Source: Bacteroidales bacterium
Lineage (GTDB): Bacteria > Bacteroidota > Bacteroidia > Bacteroidales > UBA10428
Direction: 5' to 3'
Assembly: GCA_016935615.1 (NCBI GenBank)
Contig: JAFGQO010000020.1
Span: forward strand, 1-49,203
DNA length: 49,203 nucleotides
The translations under genes were made by a program, and so were the position numbers. The notes under the pieces were generated by a model. It saw only the letters and a program-made list of their open reading frames with translations. It had not been told where the DNA came from and searched no databases. Shown one piece after another: positions 9,849 to 17,355 of the stretch; position 1 is the first letter of the stretch, and every line of letters begins with the position of its first letter.

Positions 9849-9862
9849 TAACAGATTCTGCG

Positions 9863-10534
9863 ATGTTTAGAAGAAGTTTTTCGTTTTTCATTTTTTTGTT
9901 ACTTCCGGTTTTTGCCATGGGCCAGGAAGAAGATTTTCGAACCTGGTGGGATCTTGAACTTGAAGGCGAACTGTTTAACCTGGTAGATTTTTCTGTAGCT
10001 CCTGAAATCAGACTTTGGGATAACAGTACCCGCCTGGAAAGTTTTCTTGCAACTGCGGATTTATCTGTTCCCGTTACCAAGTTTTTACGTTTTGGCCTTG
10101 AATACAGGCATGAGATAAACTATAAAAGAGAGGATATAACAAGAAACTTGAACCGATTTGGCATTTATACGGAACTGGATTGCCGCATTGAGCGATTGAG
10201 AATGGCTTACAGGGCTATGTACCATAGTGAATACACGAATATTTCCAGGGATGAAGAGGGAAAGATACCCGAGTCGGTTCACAGGCATAAGATCAGTTTT
10301 AAATACAGGAGAAAAGGCTGGGATATAGCTCCCATGGCATCGGCGGAAATGTTTTATACCATCAGACCAAGGTGGAACAATTACCAGCAGAAGTTGAGAA
10401 TTACTGCAGGTCTTCAATATCGTTTAACAAAGGATATCAATATCAACCTGCAATACAAATACCAGCAGGAATATTACGAAAACAATCCGCTGACATCTCA
10501 TATAATCAGCACAGGTATTGAATACGAATTGTAG
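9863..10534 (+). CDS. DUF2490 outer-membrane beta-barrel protein
   Basis: This 223-residue protein has a signal peptide ending near FAMGQ. The mature part consists of alternating amphipathic strands (RTWWDLELEGEL, VDFSVAPEIRLWD, LRFGLEYRHEINY and others) and ends with an aromatic/charged strand, as expected of a DUF2490 barrel. The function of DUF2490 is unknown; members are outer-membrane proteins of Bacteroidota. It lies 14 bp after the lipoprotein gene and closes the operon. The ATG at 9863 fits the signal peptide. The downstream region holds the MITE-like element instead of a clear terminator. Confidence 0.82.
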   Translation: MFRRSFSFFIFLLLPVFAMGQEEDFRTWWDLELEGELFNLVDFSVAPEIRLWDNSTRLESFLATADLSVPVTKFLRFGLEYRHEINYKREDITRNLNRFGIYTELDCRIERLRMAYRAMYHSEYTNISRDEEGKIPESVHRHKISFKYRRKGWDIAPMASAEMFYTIRPRWNNYQQKLRITAGLQYRLTKDININLQYKYQQEYYENNPLTSHIISTGIEYEL

Positions 10535-10563
10535 TTCGTGCAATGAAGTAAATTAAAAATACT

Positions 10564-10713
10564 GAGGCTGTCCAAAAAGTTAATTTCATGCCACTAAATC
10601 ACTAAGACACAAAGATCCACAAAGTAATAATGTTCTGATAATCAAAATTTTGTGATTTTTAAATCTTGGGGTCTTTGTGGCATTTTCTTGAATTTATGAC
10701 TTTTTAGACAGTC
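10564..10713. mobile_element. MITE-like palindromic element
   Basis: This is a roughly 150-bp non-coding element with imperfect terminal inverted repeats. The left end reads GGCTGTCCAAAAAGT (10566-10580) and the right end, read on the other strand, is GACTGTCTAAAAAGT (10713-10699), agreeing at 13 of 15 bases. Further in, both arms carry TGCCAC followed by CACAAAGA-type sequence, and the centre (around 10637-10660) is itself a near-palindrome. It contains no open frame of note. The organisation suggests a transposase-dependent miniature element or a decayed insertion sequence. No second copy is visible in this window, so mobility is inferred from structure only. Confidence 0.6.
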
Positions 10714-10769
10714 TTTTTTAATTGTAAAAATATAAATCACTAAATGGGAAACAACAAGTCAGAACAACT

Positions 10770-11024
10770 ATGAATGTATTGGTTGAAATTGCAGGATGGG
10801 CCGGATCATTTGTCATATTGCTGGCATATGGATTGTTATCAGCCCGAAAAATATCAGGCAACTCCCGTCTGTATCAAATGTTAAACATTTTCGGGAGTTT
10901 GCTCCTGATCGTAAATACGATCTATCATCAGGCAATCCCTCCTGCAACACTGAATTTTGTTTGGCTTGGTATTGGGGTTTTTTCTTTATTCAGGTCAACC
11001 TCTCATCGCAGAGAGGCAGGTTAA
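10770..11024 (+). CDS. CBU_0592-family small membrane protein
   Basis: This 84-residue protein has three hydrophobic segments (about residues 3-22, 38-52 and 58-76) and the features of the small CBU_0592-like membrane family: AGWAGSFVILLAYGLLS, then RLYQMLNIFGSLLLIVNTIYH and a final LNFVWLGIGVFSL. The function of this family is unknown. The gene is alone, between the MITE-like element and a convergent small hypothetical gene. Length and topology match the family, so it is very likely a real gene. Confidence 0.82.
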   Translation: MNVLVEIAGWAGSFVILLAYGLLSARKISGNSRLYQMLNIFGSLLLIVNTIYHQAIPPATLNFVWLGIGVFSLFRSTSHRREAG

Positions 11025-11030
11025 TTTTGG

Positions 11031-11252
11031 CTAGATACCAAAAATCCGGTGAAGGTCACTTCTATATAAATCATAATTTTTCCTGCATTCATTGTACAAT
11101 TCTCTGATGCCTTGTTCCCGGGAAATCAATCCTGATTTGATCTTTCTTTTTGTTGTATTCATTTTCAACCTGAATGAATGACTGGTCAAATAGGGAGTGT
11201 CCTCTCTCAATAACAATTCACGCCATTCTTTACGTTTGATGGAGGGAATCAT
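11031..11252 (-). CDS. Small hypothetical protein (73 aa)
   Basis: I do not recognise a named family. The ATG at 11252 gives a 73-residue basic, helix-rich soluble protein starting MIPSIKRKEWRELL, with a repeating KxxIxxG pattern (TTKRKIKSGLISREQGIREL) and ending DLHRIFGI. Starting farther upstream at 11327 would add a 25-residue cysteine- and phenylalanine-rich hydrophobic stretch that looks like translated intergenic sequence, so the shorter form is preferred. It converges on the CBU_0592-family gene, separated by 6 bp. The composition looks coding, but function and partners are unknown. Confidence 0.55.
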   Translation of the reverse strand: MIPSIKRKEWRELLLREDTPYLTSHSFRLKMNTTKRKIKSGLISREQGIRELYNECRKNYDLYRSDLHRIFGI

Positions 11253-11548
11253 GGTAAAACAATTTAGGCAGACTATTAACAAATTACAAAAAATATTCAT
11301 GAAAAAAAAGATAATACAGATTATCATAATTGTCTTTATTAATACCGGAAAGGATATCGGAAATCTTTAAATGTACAATTGAATTTTCAGGATATATTTT
11401 CCATTTTAAGCGATCCCATTGTCTCTGTTCCTAATAAAATAAGCCTGAAAACTAATTGGTAATGAACATACACTAAGTAAAGCTTTATTTTTATCAATTA
11501 ATTGTTGAAATTTACTCTGTAACTTCATTTTAACAAAAACTTTCAATC

Positions 11549-13162
11549 ATGAATACTTTAAAAATCCTTTTAATAATTCTGTTTGCATCTTTTATGGCAA
11601 TAGCAAGTGCTGTGGAATCTAAGATTAAACAGGTAGTAGTTTACCGGCAGGGGGCCAAGATAAGTAGAACAGCCTCTGTTACAATTTCACCGGGTAACCA
11701 GGAGATCATCCTTGATGAATTGACTTCTACAATAGACCCAAATAGTCTTCTTGTGAATGTCAGGGGTTCTGCCATACTACTATCTGCCAGTGTGCGGACA
11801 AATTTTCTCGGATACCGGAAACTTCCTCAACGAATTAAACAACTGGAAGATTCATTGGTTCTGGTATCTGATAAAATTGACTGGTTGAATACCGAACAGG
11901 CAATATACCTGGGAGAGGAAAAACTCATTGTGGAAAATCAGAAAATAGTAAATGAGGAAGAAAAAATTACGGCAACTGATATAGCACAGCTGGCTGATTT
12001 TTACCGAAACCGTCTGACTACCATAAAAAAGAAAAGCTACCAGAACAATATTGAATTACGCGATCTGAAAGAGAAGAAAAAAGGTATTGAACAACAGCTA
12101 CAGGATCTTCAATATCAAAGAGGACAGAAAATGGGAGAGGTAGTACTGAATATTTCAGCCGAACAGGCTACCAAAATATCAGTAAATTTCTCATACATTT
12201 CAAGAAATGCAGGATGGTCACCTGTGTATGATATCCGCTGCCAGGGGACAGACAATCCTATTGATTTGCTTTATAAAGCCAATGTTTACCAGACAACAGG
12301 CTATGAATGGAATGACATTGACCTTGTCATATCAACAGGAAATCCGACAGTCAATAATGATAGGCCTGTTTTAAATCCATGGTACATCAACTTTTTTGAG
12401 CCGGTTGTTACGGGTTACGGAGTATATGAAAAGAAGGCCCGTGCAGCGGCTCCTGTTTCTTCAAATATTTACCTGGAAGCTGACGAGGAAATTGCATTTG
12501 AAAGAGAAAGTGAGGCAGCGCCAATACCATATCAGGTGACTCAGACTTCAAATCAGATGGCGGTAGAATATGAGATCAGGGTGAAACAAAGTATACCTTC
12601 GGATGGGAAGGAGCATATTGTACCTATCAGCAAGTACGAGCTTCCTGCCAAATACAATTACCATACTGTTCCGAAGCTTGATCAGCATGTATTTCTTCTG
12701 GCTAAGATTGGAGAATACAATCAGTACAATCTTCTTCCGGGCAAAACAAATATTTTTTTCGAAGGAATGTATATCGGACAGACTTATCTGAATCCTGAGG
12801 TTACAAGCGATTCGCTTGTTGTGTCTCTTGGCAGGGATGACAGGATTAGTGTAAAAAGAAATATGCTGACAGATTATACATCGAAAAAAGTTGTGGGATC
12901 AAACAAAACAGAACTGAAAGGATATGAAATCATACTCCGGAACAATAAAAATCAACTTGTGTCTCTCGAAATCCTTGATCAACTGCCAATATCAAAGAAC
13001 AAAGAGATTGAAGTAAAGCTCGAAGAACCGGGTGGTGCCACATTCAATGCAGATTACGGACGCTTGCTCTGGAAAGTTGACCTTGCTCCCGGAGACACCA
13101 AGAAAATTCGGTTTGTATATTCTGTCAAGTATCCTAAAGACAGGCAAGTTTCCGGTATTTGA
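11549..13162 (+). CDS. DUF4139 (MuiA-like) exported protein
   Basis: This 537-residue protein has a signal peptide (residues 1-21, ending IASAVES). The N-terminal DUF4140 domain (KQVVVYRQGAKISRTA ... EIILDELTSTIDPNSL) is followed by a coiled-coil region (about 95-195, rich in K/E/Q heptads) and a C-terminal DUF4139 beta domain with NAGWSPVYDIRC, YQTTGYEWNDIDLVISTG and a closing LLWKVDLAPGDTKKIRF. The family includes the mucoidy inhibitor A proteins; its molecular role is unknown. The Bacteroidota-type VSLGRDDRISVKRN block at about residues 425-438 recurs in a decayed copy at 14025. The full usual length is present and nothing looks broken. It is probably periplasmic or surface-located. Confidence 0.88.
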   Translation: MNTLKILLIILFASFMAIASAVESKIKQVVVYRQGAKISRTASVTISPGNQEIILDELTSTIDPNSLLVNVRGSAILLSASVRTNFLGYRKLPQRIKQLEDSLVLVSDKIDWLNTEQAIYLGEEKLIVENQKIVNEEEKITATDIAQLADFYRNRLTTIKKKSYQNNIELRDLKEKKKGIEQQLQDLQYQRGQKMGEVVLNISAEQATKISVNFSYISRNAGWSPVYDIRCQGTDNPIDLLYKANVYQTTGYEWNDIDLVISTGNPTVNNDRPVLNPWYINFFEPVVTGYGVYEKKARAAAPVSSNIYLEADEEIAFERESEAAPIPYQVTQTSNQMAVEYEIRVKQSIPSDGKEHIVPISKYELPAKYNYHTVPKLDQHVFLLAKIGEYNQYNLLPGKTNIFFEGMYIGQTYLNPEVTSDSLVVSLGRDDRISVKRNMLTDYTSKKVVGSNKTELKGYEIILRNNKNQLVSLEILDQLPISKNKEIEVKLEEPGGATFNADYGRLLWKVDLAPGDTKKIRFVYSVKYPKDRQVSGI

Positions 13163-13281
13163 AAGTTGCAGTAACCGGAAGTACTTCATCTGGGCCGAAG
13201 ATTAGTTTCTTCAATGTATTGATGTCGGATCGGAAAAAGAATAAAGCTCCGCTATGGATCATGGTATAAAGGATCAGGAAA

Positions 13282-13992
13282 ATGAGAGAATTTATAAAAT
13301 ATATTGTAAAAAAGTTATTTGGTTGGTTTGGACTTGATGTTGTCAGCAAAAACAGGATGATCATGCCCCCGGTTGATACCCTGCAGCATAATACGGAAGA
13401 AGGTATTGACAGGTATTGGTCTGACACGGCCAGTAAAGATCTTTGGGATGCACCAGCAACGCATGAATTTTACAGGAAGGTAATAACAATACTGAAAGAA
13501 AATAAAATTGATCTGAATGGTAAATCCGTTGCCGATCTGGGATGCGGGAACGGGAACCTGCTTTTATACCTTAGCCGGCATTATTCAGCAAAAGAATACT
13601 ATGGTTATGAATATTCTAAGGAAGCACTTAAACTGGCTGCTGATATTTTTCCACAGGCAAAGTACTCATATCATAATTTGCTCAATGCAATTAATCATGA
13701 ATTCGACTTCATATTTTGCACTGAGGTGTTAGAACATATTCTTCATCCCGATGTGGCATTTACAAATATTATAAATACTATAGCACCCTCTGGAGGAGCC
13801 ATAATTACTGTCCCTGAAGGGAGGAAGGATACCTCTACAAGGCATATAAACTTCTGGAGTCCTGAAAGCTGGCAGGTATTTTGTGATACACATCTGCCTA
13901 TAGGATTAACTTGCCGGCATCAGCTGATAGATAACTTGCAGTGTACTATTTATAAACGCGAATCCCTAAAAGAACATTCTGTGATCTCATAG
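13282..13992 (+). CDS. Class I SAM-dependent methyltransferase
   Basis: This 236-residue cytoplasmic protein has a clear Rossmann methyltransferase core: motif I VADLGCGNGNLL (about residues 80-91), an acidic YGYEYSKEAL motif for the ribose, FDFIFCTEVLEH near 150, and a post-motif GGAIITVPEG. An N-terminal extension with an amphipathic helix (FIKYIVKKLFGWFG) may touch the membrane. Such proteins often methylate sugars, quinone precursors or small metabolites; the substrate cannot be read here. It sits between the intact DUF4139 gene and a decayed DUF4139 fragment, so it may have arrived during rearrangement of a tandem duplication. Confidence 0.87.
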   Translation: MREFIKYIVKKLFGWFGLDVVSKNRMIMPPVDTLQHNTEEGIDRYWSDTASKDLWDAPATHEFYRKVITILKENKIDLNGKSVADLGCGNGNLLLYLSRHYSAKEYYGYEYSKEALKLAADIFPQAKYSYHNLLNAINHEFDFIFCTEVLEHILHPDVAFTNIINTIAPSGGAIITVPEGRKDTSTRHINFWSPESWQVFCDTHLPIGLTCRHQLIDNLQCTIYKRESLKEHSVIS

Positions 13993-14024
13993 CTGAAATC
14001 TTTTAAGAACATAGCCGGCAGATT

Positions 14025-14153
14025 GTATCTCTTAACAGGGATGACAGGATAAGCGTAAAAAGAAATACGCTTGCTGATTATACATCTGAAAAAGTTTTAG
14101 GATCAAACAAATCAACGGGTTATAAAATTCAGATGAATATACCCATACTATAA
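14025..14153 (+). pseudogene. Decayed fragment of a second DUF4139 gene
   Basis: Forty-two codons followed by TAA translate to a peptide starting VSLNRDDRISVKRNTLADYT and continuing SEKVLGSNK. They align with the segment VSLGRDDRISVKRNMLTDYT...SKKVVGSNK of the intact DUF4139 protein (DNA near 12822-12935). The match holds at the DNA level too, with differences mainly at third positions, which points to a diverged paralogue and not a recent copy. The rest of the domain is absent on both sides and there is no start codon in place, so this is a remnant. It lies 32 bp after the methyltransferase stop. Confidence 0.75.
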
Positions 14154-14285
14154 GCTCATTATTGATGCGCATAATGGGTGTTTTCAATAAAATGAAGCAT
14201 GCAAAATAGTCTGGAGAGGGGGTACTCTGTTTTATAACCAACAAAAATTACTATTTTTCGCAATATTTTATTAAAAAACAGATGT

Positions 14286-14663
14286 ATGACTAATGCAGTT
14301 TCTATCAGGCAATTGACACTGACTGTATTCAATGCCATGAATACCCGTGATTTTTCAGATCTGGAACAAAATATCACTGATGATGTTTCATTTGATTTTC
14401 CGGGAGCAGGACGCATTGACGGAAGCAAAAGGGTGATAATTTTTCTGAAAGCCCTTTTAAGAAAATACAACCGGTTAACATTTCAGGTTTCGGATATCAT
14501 TGAGGAGAAACATAAAACATGTGCTGTCTGGACAAATGATGGAGAGCATATCAGCGGTAAACCTTATAGTAATAGTGGAATTACACTTCTGTATTTTACA
14601 GGAGATAAAATCAGCTTTATCAGCGATTACTTCAAAGATACATCTTTTATTGAAATTGCCTGA
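14286..14663 (+). CDS. SnoaL/NTF2-like domain protein
   Basis: This 125-residue soluble protein has the SnoaL-like cone fold pattern: an N-terminal helix (LTLTVFNAMNTRDFSDLEQNI), then TDDVSFDFPGAGRIDG, a second helix (KRVIIFLKALLRKY), and closing strands ending GITLLYFTGDKISFISDYFKDTSF. This family includes polyketide cyclases, isomerases and many uncharacterised proteins, so no reaction is assigned. It is followed 20 bp later by a flavoprotein gene in the same direction, which suggests co-expression. The length is typical and the ATG at 14286 fits the first helix. Confidence 0.83.
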   Translation: MTNAVSIRQLTLTVFNAMNTRDFSDLEQNITDDVSFDFPGAGRIDGSKRVIIFLKALLRKYNRLTFQVSDIIEEKHKTCAVWTNDGEHISGKPYSNSGITLLYFTGDKISFISDYFKDTSFIEIA

Positions 14664-14683
14664 CTCTGAACTTTAGTGTACTC

Positions 14684-15349
14684 ATGAAAAACGTTCTTGC
14701 ATTTAACGGAAGCATCAGAAAAAGCGGAAATACGGCAATTTTGCTAAAGAGATTTTTAGATGGTGCCAAAGCAAATACAAAATATATCGATTCTGTGTAT
14801 ACCCACGAATTAAACCTTGAGTATTGTCGTGGTTGTCTGCGCTGCAATCTTGTCGGACACTGTACTATACATAATGATGACTGGAATCAGCTCAGTGAAA
14901 AAATTCTTGATGCTGATGTGCTGGTATTTGCAACCCCGGTTTATTTTCATCATGTTACGGCTCCAATGAAAAGACTGCTGGATCGCTTCCGTTCTTTTGT
15001 TAAAGTCCTGATCACGGAATCCGAACTCGAATATTTACCCTGGAACAAGTGGAAGAAAGATTTTGTTTTAATTCTGACCATGGGTTCTTCTAATGCATTG
15101 GAAGCTGCTCCGGTAATTGACCTGTTCAATTTCTTTAAGACAGTTCTGGGTCAGGAAAACAGATTGCATATTATTACGGCAACCAGGCTGGCTGTAATAA
15201 ACCACCTGATTAAAACAAAGGAGGAACTTGTTGAACTTTATGATAAAATGAGTTTACCGCCTTATCTTGTCAATGAAGATCTCAATAAAAACCGGGAGCT
15301 CATGGATCAGGCATACAAGCTCGGCAGAACAATTACAATAAAAGAATAA
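14684..15349 (+). CDS. NADPH-dependent FMN reductase / iron-sulfur flavoprotein-like protein
   Basis: This 221-residue cytoplasmic flavodoxin-fold protein starts with the FMN phosphate loop MKNVLAFNGSIRKSGNTA. A cysteine-rich motif at about residues 46-60 (EYCRGCLRCNLVGHC) resembles the compact cluster motif of iron-sulfur flavoproteins, followed by the FMN-binding ATPVYFHHVTAPMKRLLDR segment. Proteins of this kind pass electrons between ferredoxins or NADPH and small acceptors in anaerobes. The Cys spacing differs somewhat from the classic iron-sulfur flavoprotein motif, so whether a cluster binds is uncertain. It follows the SnoaL-like gene by 20 bp and converges on the tyrosine-rich secreted protein gene. 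Confidence 0.85.
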   Translation: MKNVLAFNGSIRKSGNTAILLKRFLDGAKANTKYIDSVYTHELNLEYCRGCLRCNLVGHCTIHNDDWNQLSEKILDADVLVFATPVYFHHVTAPMKRLLDRFRSFVKVLITESELEYLPWNKWKKDFVLILTMGSSNALEAAPVIDLFNFFKTVLGQENRLHIITATRLAVINHLIKTKEELVELYDKMSLPPYLVNEDLNKNRELMDQAYKLGRTITIKE

Positions 15350-15372
15350 CCTTCTATAGGTTGATTATCTGT

Positions 15373-16095
15373 TTATTTCAATGTTTCTGCAACTCGTGCA
15401 AGTTCTGTTGTTCCCGATGACTGTATAACGGATGAGATCCTGTTCACAGAGGGATTAACAGGTGAATGGCTGTTTCTTTGCTCTCTATATTCTGCTTTAC
15501 CGGCAATACTGGCAGCACATGCTGTGCTATATGTGTATGAATAATTGTTGTGTGTTTGACAAGATGAGTTCATTTTTTGTGACAAATTCAACTTTTTTAC
15601 AAACGCATTATCCAGGGCCTTATTCAATCGTTTTACTTCTATATCGCTCTGAGCAAAATACCTTGTATCTCTAAGCCTGTTATATTCGGGTTTGCGATCT
15701 GTAAATCTTAAAGAGATCAATGAAGGGTAGTAATGGCATCTGTAATAATTGCCTGCAATATAGGATGCCATTCCATAATCATTTCCAGTAAGATAGAAAA
15801 ATTCATACAATTCAGGTTGATCGAAATAATACCAGTATTTTTTTGTATACCAGTAATAGTAATCTGCCCAGCTTTCAATTCCATAATACGCGCCATCATA
15901 TTCATAGAAGATCATCCCATCATAAACCTGTGACAGTGAATCGCTGTATTCTCCGTATCCGGTAATTAACGGATTGCGACTTAACTGAAAAGCAATTGGA
16001 TCTGACCATTCATAGTAAGAGACAACTCTGACCGGTTGAGATATAACATGAATGCTGAGGCTTGCAAACAATAAAAACAGCAATGAGTATTTCAT
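15373..16095 (-). CDS. Tyrosine-rich secreted protein of unknown function
   Basis: No family is recognised. The 240-residue product has a signal peptide (MKYSLLFLLFASLSIHVISQ). The first ~120 mature residues are extremely aromatic, with clusters such as YYYWYTKKYWYYF and YEYDGAYYGIESWADYYYW. The second part is less biased and contains two cysteines (SSCQTHN and TACAAS) and a serine/asparagine-rich tail. It has no T9SS sorting domain and no lipobox, so it should be periplasmic or released. It stands alone and is convergent with the flavoprotein gene. Codon use looks coding throughout. Confidence 0.7.
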   Translation of the reverse strand: MKYSLLFLLFASLSIHVISQPVRVVSYYEWSDPIAFQLSRNPLITGYGEYSDSLSQVYDGMIFYEYDGAYYGIESWADYYYWYTKKYWYYFDQPELYEFFYLTGNDYGMASYIAGNYYRCHYYPSLISLRFTDRKPEYNRLRDTRYFAQSDIEVKRLNKALDNAFVKKLNLSQKMNSSCQTHNNYSYTYSTACAASIAGKAEYREQRNSHSPVNPSVNRISSVIQSSGTTELARVAETLK

Positions 16096-16322
16096 AATGT
16101 TTGAATTGAGGTTGTGTTAAAGTTAACTACAAAAATTGTACCGGATAGGCTCCATTTTGTTTTGAAATCCGCAAGCAATTCAACTCCTTGAATTCATAAA
16201 GAGAATCTACCTTTCAATGATTCATTTGAAAAAGGCTGATTCAATCAAAGGATTTATTTTTATCTTGTCGCATCCAATACATTAGAATTTTTGGTTACAG
16301 CATATTTTGTATTCAAGTTGTC

Positions 16323-17261
16323 ATGAAAAAAATATTCGGGTATTTCAGAGATTTTCATAAAGAGTATTACCATACAAAAATGTATGTTTTTATCGCTCTT
16401 TTCATTGTTACCCTGATTACCATAAACTATATATTTGATATTGAAAACAGTTACATTGACAGGTATTATGGCAAACCTATCCGTATACTTTTCTATTTCT
16501 GTTATCATGCACAGGCTTATTTTGGTGTTTTACTGATCATTTATTTTTTTGGCAAAGGGAAGCTCTTACTTTCCTCTGAGTTTTGGATCAAAAGCATCCT
16601 TGGATTCCTTATTCTATCGGTTGATCGCTCAGTGTTTCCTTATATTGCAGAGGTTCTGAAGAACTTTGTCCCATCTCAGATATTCAGGTTCTGTCGTGAA
16701 TTGGTATATAATGTGTATGGTTTTATCACCATCCTGGGAATGCTGGCTATTATGAAATGCATGTTCGACAGACGTGAAAACTTTGGAATCTATGGATTGC
16801 GGTTCAGGAAAGTTAATTATCGTATTTATTTTCTGATGTTCCTTACGGTTTCCCCGCTTGTTCTTATCGCATCATTTACACCCGATTTTATTGATTATTA
16901 TCCTACCTACAAGGGAACGGGAGGTGTTCATTTTGCGAATTATTATCGATTTTCTGAAAAAATAAGCATGTTTTTGTACGAAACGGTATACCTCTCAAGT
17001 TTTCTAAATACAGAGGTCTTTTTCAGAGGGTTTCTGGTCATCGGCTTATCCAGACTTTTAGGGAAAAATGTTGTACTTCCTATGACTGCCGCATATGCAG
17101 TCTTGCATTTTGGCAAACCTATGGGTGAAGCAATAAGTTCGGTTTTTGGTGGATACATCCTGGGTATAATAGCGTTGTATAGCCGGAATATCTGGGGAGG
17201 AGTTTTTATCCACGGAGGCATAGCTTTTCTGATGGAAGTACTGGCTTTTATCAGGCAATAG
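16323..17261 (+). CDS. CPBP-family intramembrane protease-like protein
   Basis: This 312-residue integral membrane protein has about eight hydrophobic segments. The C-terminal third carries CPBP (CAAX protease/bacteriocin-processing) motifs: TEVFFRGFL near residue 226, a histidine motif YAVLHFGKPMGEA near 260, and WGGVFIHGG near 295. The first motif has a single glutamate where most members show a pair (EExxxR), but the catalytic-type Glu, Arg and His residues remain. Family members cleave membrane substrates or act as immunity proteins in other bacteria; the target here is unknown. The gene is monocistronic, with the anti-sigma gene convergent downstream. Confidence 0.82.
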   Translation: MKKIFGYFRDFHKEYYHTKMYVFIALFIVTLITINYIFDIENSYIDRYYGKPIRILFYFCYHAQAYFGVLLIIYFFGKGKLLLSSEFWIKSILGFLILSVDRSVFPYIAEVLKNFVPSQIFRFCRELVYNVYGFITILGMLAIMKCMFDRRENFGIYGLRFRKVNYRIYFLMFLTVSPLVLIASFTPDFIDYYPTYKGTGGVHFANYYRFSEKISMFLYETVYLSSFLNTEVFFRGFLVIGLSRLLGKNVVLPMTAAYAVLHFGKPMGEAISSVFGGYILGIIALYSRNIWGGVFIHGGIAFLMEVLAFIRQ

Positions 17262-17355
17262 AACGGAGTTTTAGATACCGGTTACCTGTTTGCCCGGCGC
17301 AACGGGATTTCCATTGTCAGGATCTTGCACTATAAAGATAATACTAATATGTTCG

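Noticed and set aside
11253..11327. N-terminal membrane extension of the 73-residue hypothetical protein
   Set aside because: The extension is Phe/Cys/Ile-rich translation of AT-rich spacer; the internal ATG at 11252 gives a coherent soluble protein.
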